In this document: one piece after another, positions 39,935-48,211 of the stretch | Numbering within the stretch: position 1 is the first letter of the stretch | Layout: every line of letters begins with the position of its first letter | Source of the DNA: DAIOFH01 sp036745875 | GTDB lineage: Bacteria > Planctomycetota > SZUA-567 | Assembly: GCA_036745875.1 (NCBI GenBank) | Contig: DAIOFH010000007.1 | Span: 1-48,211 of the forward strand | Direction: 5' to 3' | Length of the DNA: 48,211 nt | The notes under the pieces: model-generated | Seen by the model: the letters and a program-made list of their open reading frames with translations, nothing else | What the model was told of the DNA's origin: nothing | Database searches by the model: none | Position numbers and translations under genes: made by a program

Positions 39935-40674
39935 CCGAATCGATGGAAGACCGGAAGGAGTTAATACCGCCGGGTATCTACCTGGTGGGAACGCCGATCG
40001 GGAATATGGAGGATATCACCTTTCGCGCGCTCAGGGTTCTGAAGCATGCGGACGTGCTTGCCTGCGAAGACACGCGGATCACGCGGAAGCTGTTTTCCCG
40101 TTTCGGCCTGTCCGCTCCGTCCGCGATCTATAGCTGCAACGATCATAATGAAAGGCGCGTGGCGTCGAAGCTGGCTGAACTGGCTGCCGAAGGAAAGGTG
40201 GTCGTCTATTGTTCAGATGCCGGGATGCCGGGCATTTCCGACCCGGGCTACCTAATCGCGCAGGCTGCACTCGGCGCGGGGGTGTTGCTTGACGTAATTC
40301 CGGGGCCAAGCGCTATCCCGACCGGGCTCGCCTTGTCCGGGCTTGCTTCCGGGACGTTCACTTTCCTTGGCTTTCCCCCGAGGAGGGACGGGCGGCTGGC
40401 GGCGATACTCGCCGAGCACGGCATGCTGAGGCCGACCATGGTATTCTACGAATCCCCGCACCGGCTCGGGCGGCTGTTCCGGCTGGCGGCCGAGGGGATC
40501 GATCCCGGGCGGCAGGCGGCGGCGTGTCTTGAACTGACCAAGAAATTTCAGCGCGTGATCAGGGGGAGTCTGGGCGAACTCGCGGAAAAATTTTCCGAAG
40601 CGGAGACACGGGGCGAGGCTACAGTGATCATCGAAGGTGCCGGGAAAAGGCAGGACTCTGAAGAAGAAGCGTAA
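39931..40674 (+). CDS. rsmI: 16S rRNA (cytidine1402-2'-O)-methyltransferase
   Basis: 247-residue tetrapyrrole-methylase-fold enzyme that 2'-O-methylates C1402 in the ribosomal decoding centre. Signatures are GIYLVGTPIGNMEDITFRAL, LACEDTRITRKL, SCNDHNE, VVYCSDAGMPGISDPGY, VIPGPSAIPTGLALSGL and MVFYESPHRL. The start is taken as the ATG that overlaps the tag stop; an in-frame ATG at 39943 is an alternative. It ends 151 bp before efp, which has its own promoter. Confidence 0.95.
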   Translation: MTESMEDRKELIPPGIYLVGTPIGNMEDITFRALRVLKHADVLACEDTRITRKLFSRFGLSAPSAIYSCNDHNERRVASKLAELAAEGKVVVYCSDAGMPGISDPGYLIAQAALGAGVLLDVIPGPSAIPTGLALSGLASGTFTFLGFPPRRDGRLAAILAEHGMLRPTMVFYESPHRLGRLFRLAAEGIDPGRQAAACLELTKKFQRVIRGSLGELAEKFSEAETRGEATVIIEGAGKRQDSEEEA

Positions 40675-40700
40675 CTTTTGTTCAGGAGTTGAGACTATTC

Positions 40701-40729
40701 TTGACAAAATAAGTGCTGAAATCTATGCT
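40701..40729 (+). promoter_or_regulatory. efp promoter
   Basis: TTGACA (40701-40706) and TATGCT (40724-40729) are 17 bp apart. Transcription should start near 40736, about 90 bases before the efp ATG. Confidence 0.65.
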
Positions 40730-40736
40730 ATATGGA

Positions 40737-40763
40737 CGCCGTCAGGCATGGTGCTTGACGGCG
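40737..40763 (+). other. Hairpin at the extreme 5' end of the efp transcript
   Basis: A 12-bp stem (CGCCGTCAGGCA/TGCTTGACGGCG, one G-T pair) with loop TGG lies right at the predicted transcription start. It has no T-tract, so it is more likely an mRNA-protecting 5' hairpin than a terminator. Confidence 0.5.
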
Positions 40764-40825
40764 GTCTTGTCATTTGTGGCAATTTTCCTAAGAAGTAGCG
40801 CATTACTGACGCCGGTGGAGTAAAA

Positions 40826-41389
40826 ATGATTAACGCAACAGATATACGCAAAGGTATGGTTATCCGCATGGATGGCGAATTGTTTTTCGTGATGGATAGG
40901 GAACACGTGACGCCCGGCAACTGGCGCGCCATGGTGCAGGTCGAAATGCGCTCCCTCAGAAGCGGCAATAAAACGCAAAAGCGCTTCCGCTCCAACGACC
41001 AGATCGACGAAGTCTATGTGGAAACGAAACCGTTTGAATATCTCTATCCCGAGTCCGACGCCTATATTTTCATGGACACGGAAAACTACGAACAGATCCC
41101 CGTCACCAAGGAAGTAGTCGGCAATGATATCAACTATCTTCCAGAAAACTCCGTGGTCAAGGGAACCCTCATCGAAGGCAAGATCGTCTCCATCGAGCTT
41201 CCCGCTTCCGTGGTACTTGAAATCGTCGAAGCCGAACCTGGAGTCAAGGGCGACTCGCGCACCAACATTTTCAAAAATGCCAAGGTCACCACGGGCATGA
41301 ACGTCAAGGTGCCGCTTTTCATGAAGGTCGGCGACAGGATCAAGATCGACACCCGCACCGGCGACTTTGTCGAACGCGTCAACGATTAG
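40826..41389 (+). CDS. efp: Translation elongation factor P with a non-lysine tip
   Basis: 187-residue EF-P with the three beta-barrel domains (KOW-like about 1-63, OB about 65-125, C-terminal about 127-187; MDTENYEQIPV and TGDFVERV are conserved). EF-P rescues ribosomes stalled on polyproline. The tip loop that carries modified Lys34 in E. coli or Arg32 in Pseudomonas reads VTPGNWRAMVQ, so Asn32 occupies the tip, followed by Trp and Arg. It would therefore need no lysylation, or a different modification. No epmA or earP lies nearby. It has its own promoter and a 5' hairpin. Confidence 0.95.
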   Translation: MINATDIRKGMVIRMDGELFFVMDREHVTPGNWRAMVQVEMRSLRSGNKTQKRFRSNDQIDEVYVETKPFEYLYPESDAYIFMDTENYEQIPVTKEVVGNDINYLPENSVVKGTLIEGKIVSIELPASVVLEIVEAEPGVKGDSRTNIFKNAKVTTGMNVKVPLFMKVGDRIKIDTRTGDFVERVND

Positions 41390-41477
41390 GGCAGATAACC
41401 GGAGCTAACTCGGATTCGTAGGGTATATTGATTCCGGGATCCTTAAATGTTACTTTATCGAAATGCCATTGGTTTGA

Positions 41478-41538
41478 TTACTCCCTTTCACCCTACCTCT
41501 CGCCCCCTAAGTGGGAGAGGTGCAGTGTGAGGGGGTAA
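41478..41538. repeat. Long imperfect hairpin, likely dispersed intergenic repeat
   Basis: The outer stem TTACTCCCTTTCAC pairs with GTGTGAGGGGGTAA, and the inner stem ACCTCTC pairs with GAGAGGT. The C-rich arm/G-rich arm form resembles REP-like repeats common between genes. It may also end efp transcription. The remaining 352-bp gap (41390-41741) holds the rnfG promoter and a small GCGGGT/ACCCGC hairpin (41701-41717). Confidence 0.5.
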
Positions 41539-41605
41539 CCCCGACACTGTTAATGCCCTTTCACGCATTTTGTCGTGACTTCCTTAGGACAACGGGCAAA
41601 AAACC

Positions 41606-41633
41606 TTGCGATAGATGTGCGCGTACCTATACT
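41606..41633 (+). promoter_or_regulatory. Promoter of the rnfG-like gene
   Basis: TTGCGA (41606-41611) and TATACT (41628-41633) are 16 bp apart, about 110 bp before the start codon. Confidence 0.5.
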
Positions 41634-41741
41634 TATGCGATACGATATTAATTTATCTATGTGGCTGTGGGTTCGGGTATTTCGTTTGATCGTAGACCTT
41701 GCGGGTCTTGCACCCGCCATTTCTGGAGCGTTTGTACTGCC

Positions 41742-42452
41742 ATGACTTTTTACGGAAAACTGATTGTCGCCCTCGCTCTTGTCGCTGGCATCGCGGCTGG
41801 GCTTTTGTCCTACACCTACAAAATTACCGCTCCCACCATCGAACAGCGCGGCATTGAGGAACAGGCCAAGGCGTTGCAGAACGTCTTTTTCCTCCAGGCC
41901 GAAAATGACGGCAATCAAACACGCTTCCTTCTGCGCCCGGAAACGATCGCCGATGGCGTCACCGCCCTGTACAGAGAAGACGACCCGGACACGCCTGCGT
42001 ATTATGCCGCAGTCGGCCAGGCGGTCGGTTACAACTCCGGCGTGCCTGTCAGCCTTATGGTTGGATTCACCGGCGCTGCCGCAGACGCAGCCTCCCTGCT
42101 CGAAGGATATGTGGATTCGACAGGCCTGCCCGCCGCAGGCGAAAAGGGCGAGTACATTGTCGGCTTCTCTGTCGTCAACAGCGAAGAGACACCCGGCCTT
42201 GGCGAACGCATCAAGGACGTCCGCCCTCCCTTTACCTGGGCGCAACTGGTGACCGGCAACCGCCCGCCTGAAAGCCCGGACAAGGCGACCCCGTTCCAGA
42301 AACAGTTTCGCGCCTACAAGGCAGAAAACCTGATCCTGAAGAAAAACGGCGGCGACCTGGACGCGATCACCGCCTCCACCATCACCTCGAACGCCGTCAT
42401 CGCCGCCATCCAGAATGCGAGCGAAAAAGTTCATAACGCGGTGAGGCAATAA
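41742..42452 (+). CDS. RnfG/NqrC-like FMN-binding protein
   Basis: 236 residues. An N-terminal membrane helix (about 5-24) precedes a periplasmic FMN-binding domain. GFSVVNSEETPGLGERI is a hallmark of RnfG/NqrC. The covalent FMN site, usually S/T-G-A-S/T-x-T, reads LDAITASTITSNAVIAAI near the C-terminus, with the last Thr kept. RnfG belongs to an ion-pumping ferredoxin:NAD oxidoreductase, but no rnfA-E gene lies in the window, so it may serve an Rnf complex encoded elsewhere or another flavin-transfer role. The ribosome site is weak (GGAG 13 bases upstream of ATG 41742). Confidence 0.8.
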   Translation: MTFYGKLIVALALVAGIAAGLLSYTYKITAPTIEQRGIEEQAKALQNVFFLQAENDGNQTRFLLRPETIADGVTALYREDDPDTPAYYAAVGQAVGYNSGVPVSLMVGFTGAAADAASLLEGYVDSTGLPAAGEKGEYIVGFSVVNSEETPGLGERIKDVRPPFTWAQLVTGNRPPESPDKATPFQKQFRAYKAENLILKKNGGDLDAITASTITSNAVIAAIQNASEKVHNAVRQ

Positions 42453-42479
42453 CCTTACAAAACTTTGGAAATTGATTGA

Positions 42480-44324
42480 ATGCGAAGAATACCCATAGCA
42501 TCGTATCTGGCCTTGTGCTTGATCTTGCTTGCAATGCCCGTCAGGTCGGGTGACTATGGTTTGGCCGCGCTCCTGCCGCCATCGACTATCGCCTGCATCA
42601 TCCCCGCGGATGACGGCGCACTGGAACATGCCTATTCAAACAGCATCCTGCGCCGTTTGGCGGACCTCCCGGAAATGGGGGCGTTTTTCCAAAGCCTCGA
42701 TCAGTCCCGCCGGGAACTCGCGCAGGACCTGGCGAACAATGCCGGGATCTCCCCCGAAGTGGCGTGGGAAATCACCAACGCCCGCCTCGGCGCCGCGCTT
42801 CTGGACATCACTGTTGACCGATCCGGCAACCCCAAGCCGGAACTGCTGGTCGCCCTCGCTTTCAGGCAGCCGCCGGACCGCCAGATGGTTTTTAATGCCG
42901 TCCGCACGCTGCTGAACCGCCGCGAAGTCGTCAGGGCTGCGCTGGAGAGCCAGGGCATAGATCCGAATCTGCCGCTCAGGACGCTGGCCCAGGAAGAGAC
43001 GATCCCCGGCTATCCTCCCATGCTTCGCATCGGGCCGTTTATCCGCGTCGCTGTCGTCGGCAACCTGGTCCTGTTTTATCACGGTCCCGGTTCGGATGGG
43101 ATCAAGGCCTTGTTCGATGCGCAGCAAAATCCCGCCCGCTCCCTCGCCGGAACGCAGGCATACCAGGAAACGATGCGCGGCTCAAGCGCCGAACCCGGCA
43201 TGGCGTTCACTTATGTGAATGTGCCGCGACTGACGAACATCCTGGACGCGGCAGGGTTTTCATCCATAACGCGCGTCCTTGACGCCGTCGGCCTCTCCTC
43301 GACCCAGGCGGTCGGCCTGGCTGGCGGCTATCAAAAAGAAGGCATGCGCCACAATGTTTATTTGTATTCTCCGGGCGGCCTCGCGGGCGGCCTTTTGTCC
43401 AGCCTTATCCCCATGCCTGCCGGCAATCAGCCGGGAGTGGAAGTGTACTCGCGGGTTACGCCGGAACAGGCCAAGGCCTTCATGGCGTTGCATCTCGATT
43501 TTCCCTCGTTCCTTGACGAAGCGCCGCACTTTTCCGACGCGGTCGGCGGGGTGACCCGTCCCGGCGGCATGGCCGGCTTTTTGAAGGATGAGACGATTCT
43601 CGGCGTGCCTCTGTCCGTGATCAGCCAGGTGCTGGGGACGAACCTTGTGGTGCGTCCGCATGACGACACACAGATCGCCCTTTTCACCGACATCGACGTA
43701 CCCAACTTCGAACGCCTGATCCAGATGATGGAGCAGAACTCGGGTTCGCGATTCCGCGCCCTTGACGTCGGCGGTTATATGATCCGCTATTTCAACCAGC
43801 GCTCCGACGCTTCGCTGCCGCTCGCTCCCGCATTTTGCCTGGTGCCGCGTCAGCAGCAGCCGACCACCGGTTCGCTCTATGTCGCCACCCATCCGCAGGC
43901 GCTTGTATCACTGATCCGAGAACTGGTGTCCGCCAAGACCCCGATCTCGCAGACAGACGATTACCTCAAGTCGATCCAGGGTTTGGACGGCGGCTATTCG
44001 CTGTTCTACTATAACGATTGCCGCGACAGCTACCGCCGCTTCTACAACGCGGCGCTGCCGCTCGCTTCGTTATGGGCCAGCTCCAGGACCTATCCCGTGG
44101 ACACGGGCCTGCTGCCGACAGCCGACAGCATCATACCCGGCCTTTTCGGTTGCGCTCTCGGCTTCAAGGCCGACAACAACGGCCTTGCCATGCAAGCCTA
44201 CAGCCCTGTCGGCATAAACGCAGTTTTCATTATTCTCGCAGACCGCCTCATTATCTCAAATCCGCTGGTAATGGGATATTTCCATTCCATGGCGGTGGAA
44301 TTGAATTCCAGCCTCCCCTGGTAA
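42480..44324 (+). CDS. Large secreted protein of unknown function
   Basis: 614 residues, not firmly recognised; possibly related to DUF3352-type exported proteins. A signal peptide (about 1-22, MRRIPIASYLALCLILLAM) is followed by alternating alpha/beta repeats: LPPSTIACIIPADDG at the start, then FIRVAVVGNLVLFYHG, FTYVNVPRLTNILDAAG, and VGGYMIRYFNQ near 440. The C-terminal 70 residues hold a hydrophobic stretch (GINAVFIILADRLII). It follows the rnfG-like gene by 27 bp, probably cotranscribed, which suggests an envelope role. Confidence 0.7.
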   Translation: MRRIPIASYLALCLILLAMPVRSGDYGLAALLPPSTIACIIPADDGALEHAYSNSILRRLADLPEMGAFFQSLDQSRRELAQDLANNAGISPEVAWEITNARLGAALLDITVDRSGNPKPELLVALAFRQPPDRQMVFNAVRTLLNRREVVRAALESQGIDPNLPLRTLAQEETIPGYPPMLRIGPFIRVAVVGNLVLFYHGPGSDGIKALFDAQQNPARSLAGTQAYQETMRGSSAEPGMAFTYVNVPRLTNILDAAGFSSITRVLDAVGLSSTQAVGLAGGYQKEGMRHNVYLYSPGGLAGGLLSSLIPMPAGNQPGVEVYSRVTPEQAKAFMALHLDFPSFLDEAPHFSDAVGGVTRPGGMAGFLKDETILGVPLSVISQVLGTNLVVRPHDDTQIALFTDIDVPNFERLIQMMEQNSGSRFRALDVGGYMIRYFNQRSDASLPLAPAFCLVPRQQQPTTGSLYVATHPQALVSLIRELVSAKTPISQTDDYLKSIQGLDGGYSLFYYNDCRDSYRRFYNAALPLASLWASSRTYPVDTGLLPTADSIIPGLFGCALGFKADNNGLAMQAYSPVGINAVFIILADRLIISNPLVMGYFHSMAVELNSSLPW

Positions 44325-44439
44325 TAAGGAAGCGCGTAAAATAAGCTGACTTCTTTTTTGCGGAAAACACCGTGGCAGCCTTGCCCGCGCGCTTCCCGGT
44401 ATGTACGTTATTTCTGCGCGGCTCCTAAGGATCAGAACA

Positions 44440-45792
44440 GTGCCGTATTTCTCCGTCGCCATTGTCGGACGCCCGAACGTGGGCAAATCAACCCTCTTCA
44501 ACGCCCTCGTCGGCTCCCGCATCGCCATCGAAGCGGACAGCCCCGGCGTCACCCGTGACCGGGTGCTTTTCCCCCTGACGATCGAGGACCGGACGTTCGA
44601 CCTCGTCGATACCGGCGGTATCGGCATTGTCGACAGCCAGAAGCTTGAGAAACAGGTCGAGCAGCAGATCAGCCTGGCTATAGACGCGGCCGACCTCCTG
44701 CTCTTCCTCGTCGATAGCAGGGACGGCATAACGCCCCTCGATTCGGTCGTTGCCGAACGCCTGCGCAAATCGGGGAAAAGAGTCCTCCTGGTGGCGACCA
44801 AGGTCGACACCCTGCGCATAGAGGAAAACCTCCCCAGCTTTCACGCCCTCGGCTTCGGCGACGCCCTCACGGTCAGCGCCAAGCAGAACCGCGGCCTTGC
44901 CGACCTCGAGGAGGCGCTGGTGGCGGCACTCCCGCCGGCGGAGGAGGAAGAGGAGCCGATGGCCACCAGGGACATGCGAAAGATCGCCCTCGTTGGCAGG
45001 CGCAATGTCGGCAAATCGACCTTCATCAACCAGATATCCGGGACGGAACGGGTGATCGTTTCAGACACTCCCGGCACCACCCGCGATTCCCTGGACATCA
45101 TCGTCCGCCGCGACGAGGAGGAGTTTGTCCTCATCGATACGGCGGGCCTCAGGAAGCGCGGCCAGATGGACGATTCGCTGGAATTTTTCGGCCATATGCG
45201 CACTGAACGCGCCATTCGCCGCGCCGACGCCGTCGTCCTCATACTCGACGTTATGGAGGAGATCGGCAAGGTGGACAAGCGCATCGCCGCATTTATCCTG
45301 GAAAACTACAAGCCCTGCGTCATCGTCCTGAACAAATGGGATCTCGCCGTCGAGAAAAACCCCAATGTCACAATTGACGCCTTTACCCGCTATGTCGACG
45401 ACAGGCTGCCGGGCATGCATTTCTGCCGTCTTGCCGCGATGTCGGCGAAAGACGGCGTCAACGCCTGGGAGGTGGTCGAATCGGCCTTGGAGCTTATCGA
45501 GCAGGGCACCCGCAAGGCCGGCACCGCCGCCCTCAACGCCGCCCTCGTCGCGGCGCAGAAAAAACGCGCCACCAGGGCCAAAGGCGGCAAGCTCGGCCGT
45601 ATCTACTACGGCACCCAGGTCGAAGTGTCGCCGCCGACCTTCCTGCTGTTCGTCAACAATCCGCTACAGTTCGACGACCATTACAAACGCTACCTGGCTA
45701 ACCAGCTCCGCAAGGAATTGGAATTTCCGGAAATTCCGCTGAAGCTTATTTTCAAGGCCAGTAGCGAAAAGGAACTCGGTCGCTACACCTAA
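44440..45792 (+). CDS. der: Ribosome-associated GTPase Der (EngA)
   Basis: 450-residue double GTPase needed for 50S assembly. G-domain 1 (about 1-165) has VGRPNVGKSTLF, DTGGIG and TKVD. G-domain 2 (about 180-350) has VGRRNVGKSTFIN, DTAGLRKR and LNKWDLA. A KH-like C-terminal domain follows with VEVSPPTFLLFVNNP. I chose GTG 44440, giving MPYFSVAIVGRPNVG, because AAGGA lies about 8 bases upstream and homologues begin here. An ATG at 44401 adds 13 non-conserved residues. Confidence 0.96.
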   Translation: MPYFSVAIVGRPNVGKSTLFNALVGSRIAIEADSPGVTRDRVLFPLTIEDRTFDLVDTGGIGIVDSQKLEKQVEQQISLAIDAADLLLFLVDSRDGITPLDSVVAERLRKSGKRVLLVATKVDTLRIEENLPSFHALGFGDALTVSAKQNRGLADLEEALVAALPPAEEEEEPMATRDMRKIALVGRRNVGKSTFINQISGTERVIVSDTPGTTRDSLDIIVRRDEEEFVLIDTAGLRKRGQMDDSLEFFGHMRTERAIRRADAVVLILDVMEEIGKVDKRIAAFILENYKPCVIVLNKWDLAVEKNPNVTIDAFTRYVDDRLPGMHFCRLAAMSAKDGVNAWEVVESALELIEQGTRKAGTAALNAALVAAQKKRATRAKGGKLGRIYYGTQVEVSPPTFLLFVNNPLQFDDHYKRYLANQLRKELEFPEIPLKLIFKASSEKELGRYT

Positions 45793-45879
45793 TCTGTCCA
45801 TTCAGAACAGGTTTATCATCTACGAATATAAAAGCTTTAACCCCCCTCAATAATTTGTAAAGGGTGAGGAGTATATACC

Positions 45880-48211
45880 ATGTTGAAACAACCCGAATAT
45901 CTTCCCATGTCCAGAAACGAAATGAACGCTCTCGGCTGGGACGAACTGGACGTGCTCTTGGTGTCGGGAGACGCCTATGTGGACAGCCATGCCTTCGCCA
46001 TGCCGCTTCTTGGACGCTGGCTGGTTGCCCACGGCTATCGCACCGGACTTGTCTGCCAGCCGAACTGGGAGGATATCAACGATATTGTCAAGATGGGAAG
46101 ACCCCGTCTTTTTGCCGGTATTTCAGCGGGATCGCTGGACTCCCTGGTCGCACATTATACAGCCTTCCGCAAAAAACGGCACGACGACGCCTACACCCCC
46201 GGCGGCAAGGAGGGCGCACGCCCGAACCGCGCCACCCTTGTCTACACGGGCCTGGTGCGCCGGGCATTTCCCGGCCTGCCTGTCGCCATCGGTGGCATCG
46301 AGGCGTCGATGCGGCGCGCGACCCACTACGATTTCTGGAGCGACTCGCTCAGAAAATCCATACTGCCGGATTCCAAGGCCGATATCCTCCTTTACGGCAT
46401 GGCCGAGAAGTCGATAGTCGAATTTGCCGATCTGTTCGCGAAATCAGCGGACGCCCGGAGCATCCCCGCAGCCGCCATCGCCCAGGCGCAAATAAAAGGC
46501 AGCGCCTATATGGTGCATCCGGACAACGCGCCCGAAGGCGTGGAATTGCCGTCCCACGAGGCAATCGTCGCCGATGCGGAACTTCTGGTCAAAACGGCTG
46601 TCGCCTTTGAGAAACAGATGCTGCAGCGCGGTCCCCGGCTGATGCAGAGGACGAGCGGCAGGGCGGTCGTTTTCGAACCGCCGCAGGACCCCCTTGACGC
46701 GGAGACGATGGACAGGATCTACGGCCTGCCGTTTACCAGGAAAGCCCATCCTTCCTACACGGAACCCATTCCGGCAGTCGAGATGCTTTCGGGAAGCGTC
46801 AATTCCCATCGCGGCTGCGCGGGCGGCTGTTCGTTCTGCTCCCTTGCCATGCACCAGGGAAGGGTGATCCAGTCCCGGAGCGCCGCCTCGATCAAGGCGG
46901 AAGTCGAGGCGATGACCAAGTCTGACGACTGGCCTGGCTCGATTTCGGATATAGGCGGCCCCAGCGCCAATATGTGGAACGCCTACTGCGCCGGCGATCA
47001 ATCCGCTTGCGAACGGCAAAGCTGTCTCGTCCCGAAGCGCTGTCGCCACTTCAAGGCGCCGCAGGAGGAACAGATAGCGATGCTTCGGGAAGTCGCGGCC
47101 ATTCCGGGCGTCAACCATGTCAGGATTGCCAGCGGCGTCAGGCACGACCTGGCGCTGGAAAGTGAAGAATACCTCTCCGCACTCGCCAAGGAATTCACCG
47201 GTGGCCAATTGAAGATTGCCCCGGAACACATCATCGAAAAAGTGCTTAAATATATGCGAAAAACCGGAAAACGCGGCCTTGAGACCTTCCTCAAGAAATT
47301 CGCCGTACTCTCGGAAGAGGCGGGGAAAGAACAATACGTCATTCCCTACCTGATGAGCGCCTTCCCCGGTTGCACCGATGAAGACATGCAGGAATTGTCG
47401 AAATGGCTTGAGCGGCGCGGATTCAGGCCGAAACAGGTCCAGTGTTTTATCCCGACGCCGGGGACCGTGGCGACGGCGATGTTCTACGCCAAGGTTGATC
47501 TCGACGGCAGGCCCATCTTTGTCGCCAGAACTGATGGCGAACGTTTGTTCCAGCACCGTATCCTCCTGCCGGACGCTGAGCCGAAGCCGGGACAGCATTT
47601 TTCCGCAGCCCCGGCACGCCAACCCCGGCGCGACTCCCGGGATTTCGACAAGCCGAAACGCCCAAGCTTTGACCGGGAAGATCGTCCGCGCCGTCCGCGC
47701 CTGGATGGCGAAAGACCGGAACGCCCTTCCGGTGGCGGGTATAATCGGGGCGACAAACGGGACTTCGGCAAGAAAGATTTTTCCGACCGCCCGCGCCGCC
47801 CGCGTCCGGATGGCGACCGGCGCGAACGCCCTGGCAGCGGTGGGTACAACCGGGACGACAAGCGCGATTTCGGCAAGAAAGATTTTTCCGACCGTCCGCG
47901 CCGCCCGCGTCCGGATGATGACCGGCGCGAACGCTCCGGCGGCGGGTATAACCGGGACGACAAACGCGGTTTTGGCAATAAGGATTTTTCCGATCGCCCA
48001 CGCCGCCCCCGCGCCGACGGCTTCAAGCCACGCCCGGATGGCGAGCGCCGGGAGCGCCCCGCCGGCGGCGATTTCAAGCGGGAAGGCGGCAACAGGGATT
48101 TCCCGAAAAAGAGCTTTTCCTCCCGTCCGCCACGGCGCGATGCAAAGCCGGGCGAACGCCCTTTCAACAAAGGCCCTCGCAAACCGGGAGGATTTGGCGG
48201 CGGCAAGCCGG
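45880..48211 (+). CDS. ygiQ: YgiQ-family radical SAM protein with repetitive tail, truncated at window end
   Basis: 777 codons are visible with no stop. The start MLKQPEYLPMSRNEMNALGW, the GGIEASMRRATHYDFWSD block and the radical-SAM cluster CAGGCSFC (CxxxCxxC) identify the UPF0313/YgiQ family. FIPTPGTVATAMFYA marks the end of the core. From about residue 560 the chain becomes Arg/Asp/Pro/Gly-rich. A unit of about 35 residues, core DRPRRPRPDGDRRERPG plus GGYNRDDKRDFGKKDFS, recurs about three times from 47680. Such tails suggest RNA or nucleic-acid contact. GAGGAG lies 8 bases before the ATG. The reaction of the family is unknown. Confidence 0.9.
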   Translation, partial: MLKQPEYLPMSRNEMNALGWDELDVLLVSGDAYVDSHAFAMPLLGRWLVAHGYRTGLVCQPNWEDINDIVKMGRPRLFAGISAGSLDSLVAHYTAFRKKRHDDAYTPGGKEGARPNRATLVYTGLVRRAFPGLPVAIGGIEASMRRATHYDFWSDSLRKSILPDSKADILLYGMAEKSIVEFADLFAKSADARSIPAAAIAQAQIKGSAYMVHPDNAPEGVELPSHEAIVADAELLVKTAVAFEKQMLQRGPRLMQRTSGRAVVFEPPQDPLDAETMDRIYGLPFTRKAHPSYTEPIPAVEMLSGSVNSHRGCAGGCSFCSLAMHQGRVIQSRSAASIKAEVEAMTKSDDWPGSISDIGGPSANMWNAYCAGDQSACERQSCLVPKRCRHFKAPQEEQIAMLREVAAIPGVNHVRIASGVRHDLALESEEYLSALAKEFTGGQLKIAPEHIIEKVLKYMRKTGKRGLETFLKKFAVLSEEAGKEQYVIPYLMSAFPGCTDEDMQELSKWLERRGFRPKQVQCFIPTPGTVATAMFYAKVDLDGRPIFVARTDGERLFQHRILLPDAEPKPGQHFSAAPARQPRRDSRDFDKPKRPSFDREDRPRRPRLDGERPERPSGGGYNRGDKRDFGKKDFSDRPRRPRPDGDRRERPGSGGYNRDDKRDFGKKDFSDRPRRPRPDDDRRERSGGGYNRDDKRGFGNKDFSDRPRRPRADGFKPRPDGERRERPAGGDFKREGGNRDFPKKSFSSRPPRRDAKPGERPFNKGPRKPGGFGGGKP
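47680..48061 (+). repeat. In-gene tandem repeat, period about 105 bp
   Basis: Copies begin at about 47680, 47785, 47890 and 47992 (periods 105, 105 and 102 bp), the last incomplete. They are similar at DNA as well as protein level, implying recent expansion within the ygiQ 3' region. Confidence 0.75.

Noticed and set aside
1..48211. CRISPR arrays, insertion sequences or prophage
   Set aside because: No regularly spaced direct repeats, transposase motifs, integrase or phage structural genes were seen. The only array is the in-gene repeat of ygiQ.

Overview
The window reads as a chromosomal segment (GC-rich genes, AT-rich promoters) from an anaerobic, fermentative Gram-negative bacterium. The best guess is the PVC superphylum, probably Lentisphaerota. 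Support comes from a pseudopilin with an N-terminal cleavage/methylation motif and a C-terminal H-x(n)-DG signature, a split glycine decarboxylase (GcvPA/GcvPB), an outer-membrane polysaccharide-export lipoprotein, and fermentative acyl-CoA genes. The taxon is inferred; there is no rRNA gene to settle it.

Layout. 1-4.0 kb (minus): MarR regulator, large hybrid sensor kinase and a CAU tRNA. 4.2-7.1 kb (plus): a compact SOS operon, lexA-recA-PNPOx-like-GyrI-like, with two LexA-box-like operators. 7.4-8.1 kb: a frameshifted trypsin-like protease. 8.2-10.5 kb (minus): ptsN-like, zinc-ribbon rhomboid, ftsY. 10.9-12.8 kb: pseudopilin, HAD phosphatase and a fluoride channel. 12.9-18.6 kb (plus): three poorly known genes running into gcvH-gcvPA-gcvPB. 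19.0-25.0 kb (plus): CoA-transferase, acyl-CoA dehydrogenase, etfB, etfA and acetate kinase, a butyrate/acetate-type energy module.

25.0-29.8 kb: a proline-rich secreted orphan, acylphosphatase, metallophosphoesterase, a response regulator and a SanA-like protein. 29.8-36.9 kb (minus): an exopolysaccharide-export operon (OPX lipoprotein, Wzc/GumC-like chain-length protein, degenerate BY-kinase-like ATPase, ExeA-like ATPase) that continues into purM and sanA. 37.2-39.3 kb: a NapH-like ferredoxin gene with an in-frame amber codon, divergent from a DUF3793-flavodoxin pair. Three copies of one 16-bp palindrome lie in the shared intergenic region. 39.4-48.2 kb (plus): tag, rsmI, efp, an rnfG-like gene, a secreted orphan, der, and a YgiQ radical-SAM gene with a repetitive Arg/Asp/Pro-rich tail that runs off the window.

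The most unusual items are the four-gene SOS operon with a GyrI-like member, the palindrome-controlled DUF3793/flavodoxin locus, the amber codon inside a conserved CGWxCPFG motif, the BY-kinase homologue lacking its Walker-A lysine, and the repeat tail on YgiQ. I found no CRISPR array, transposase, phage gene or rRNA.
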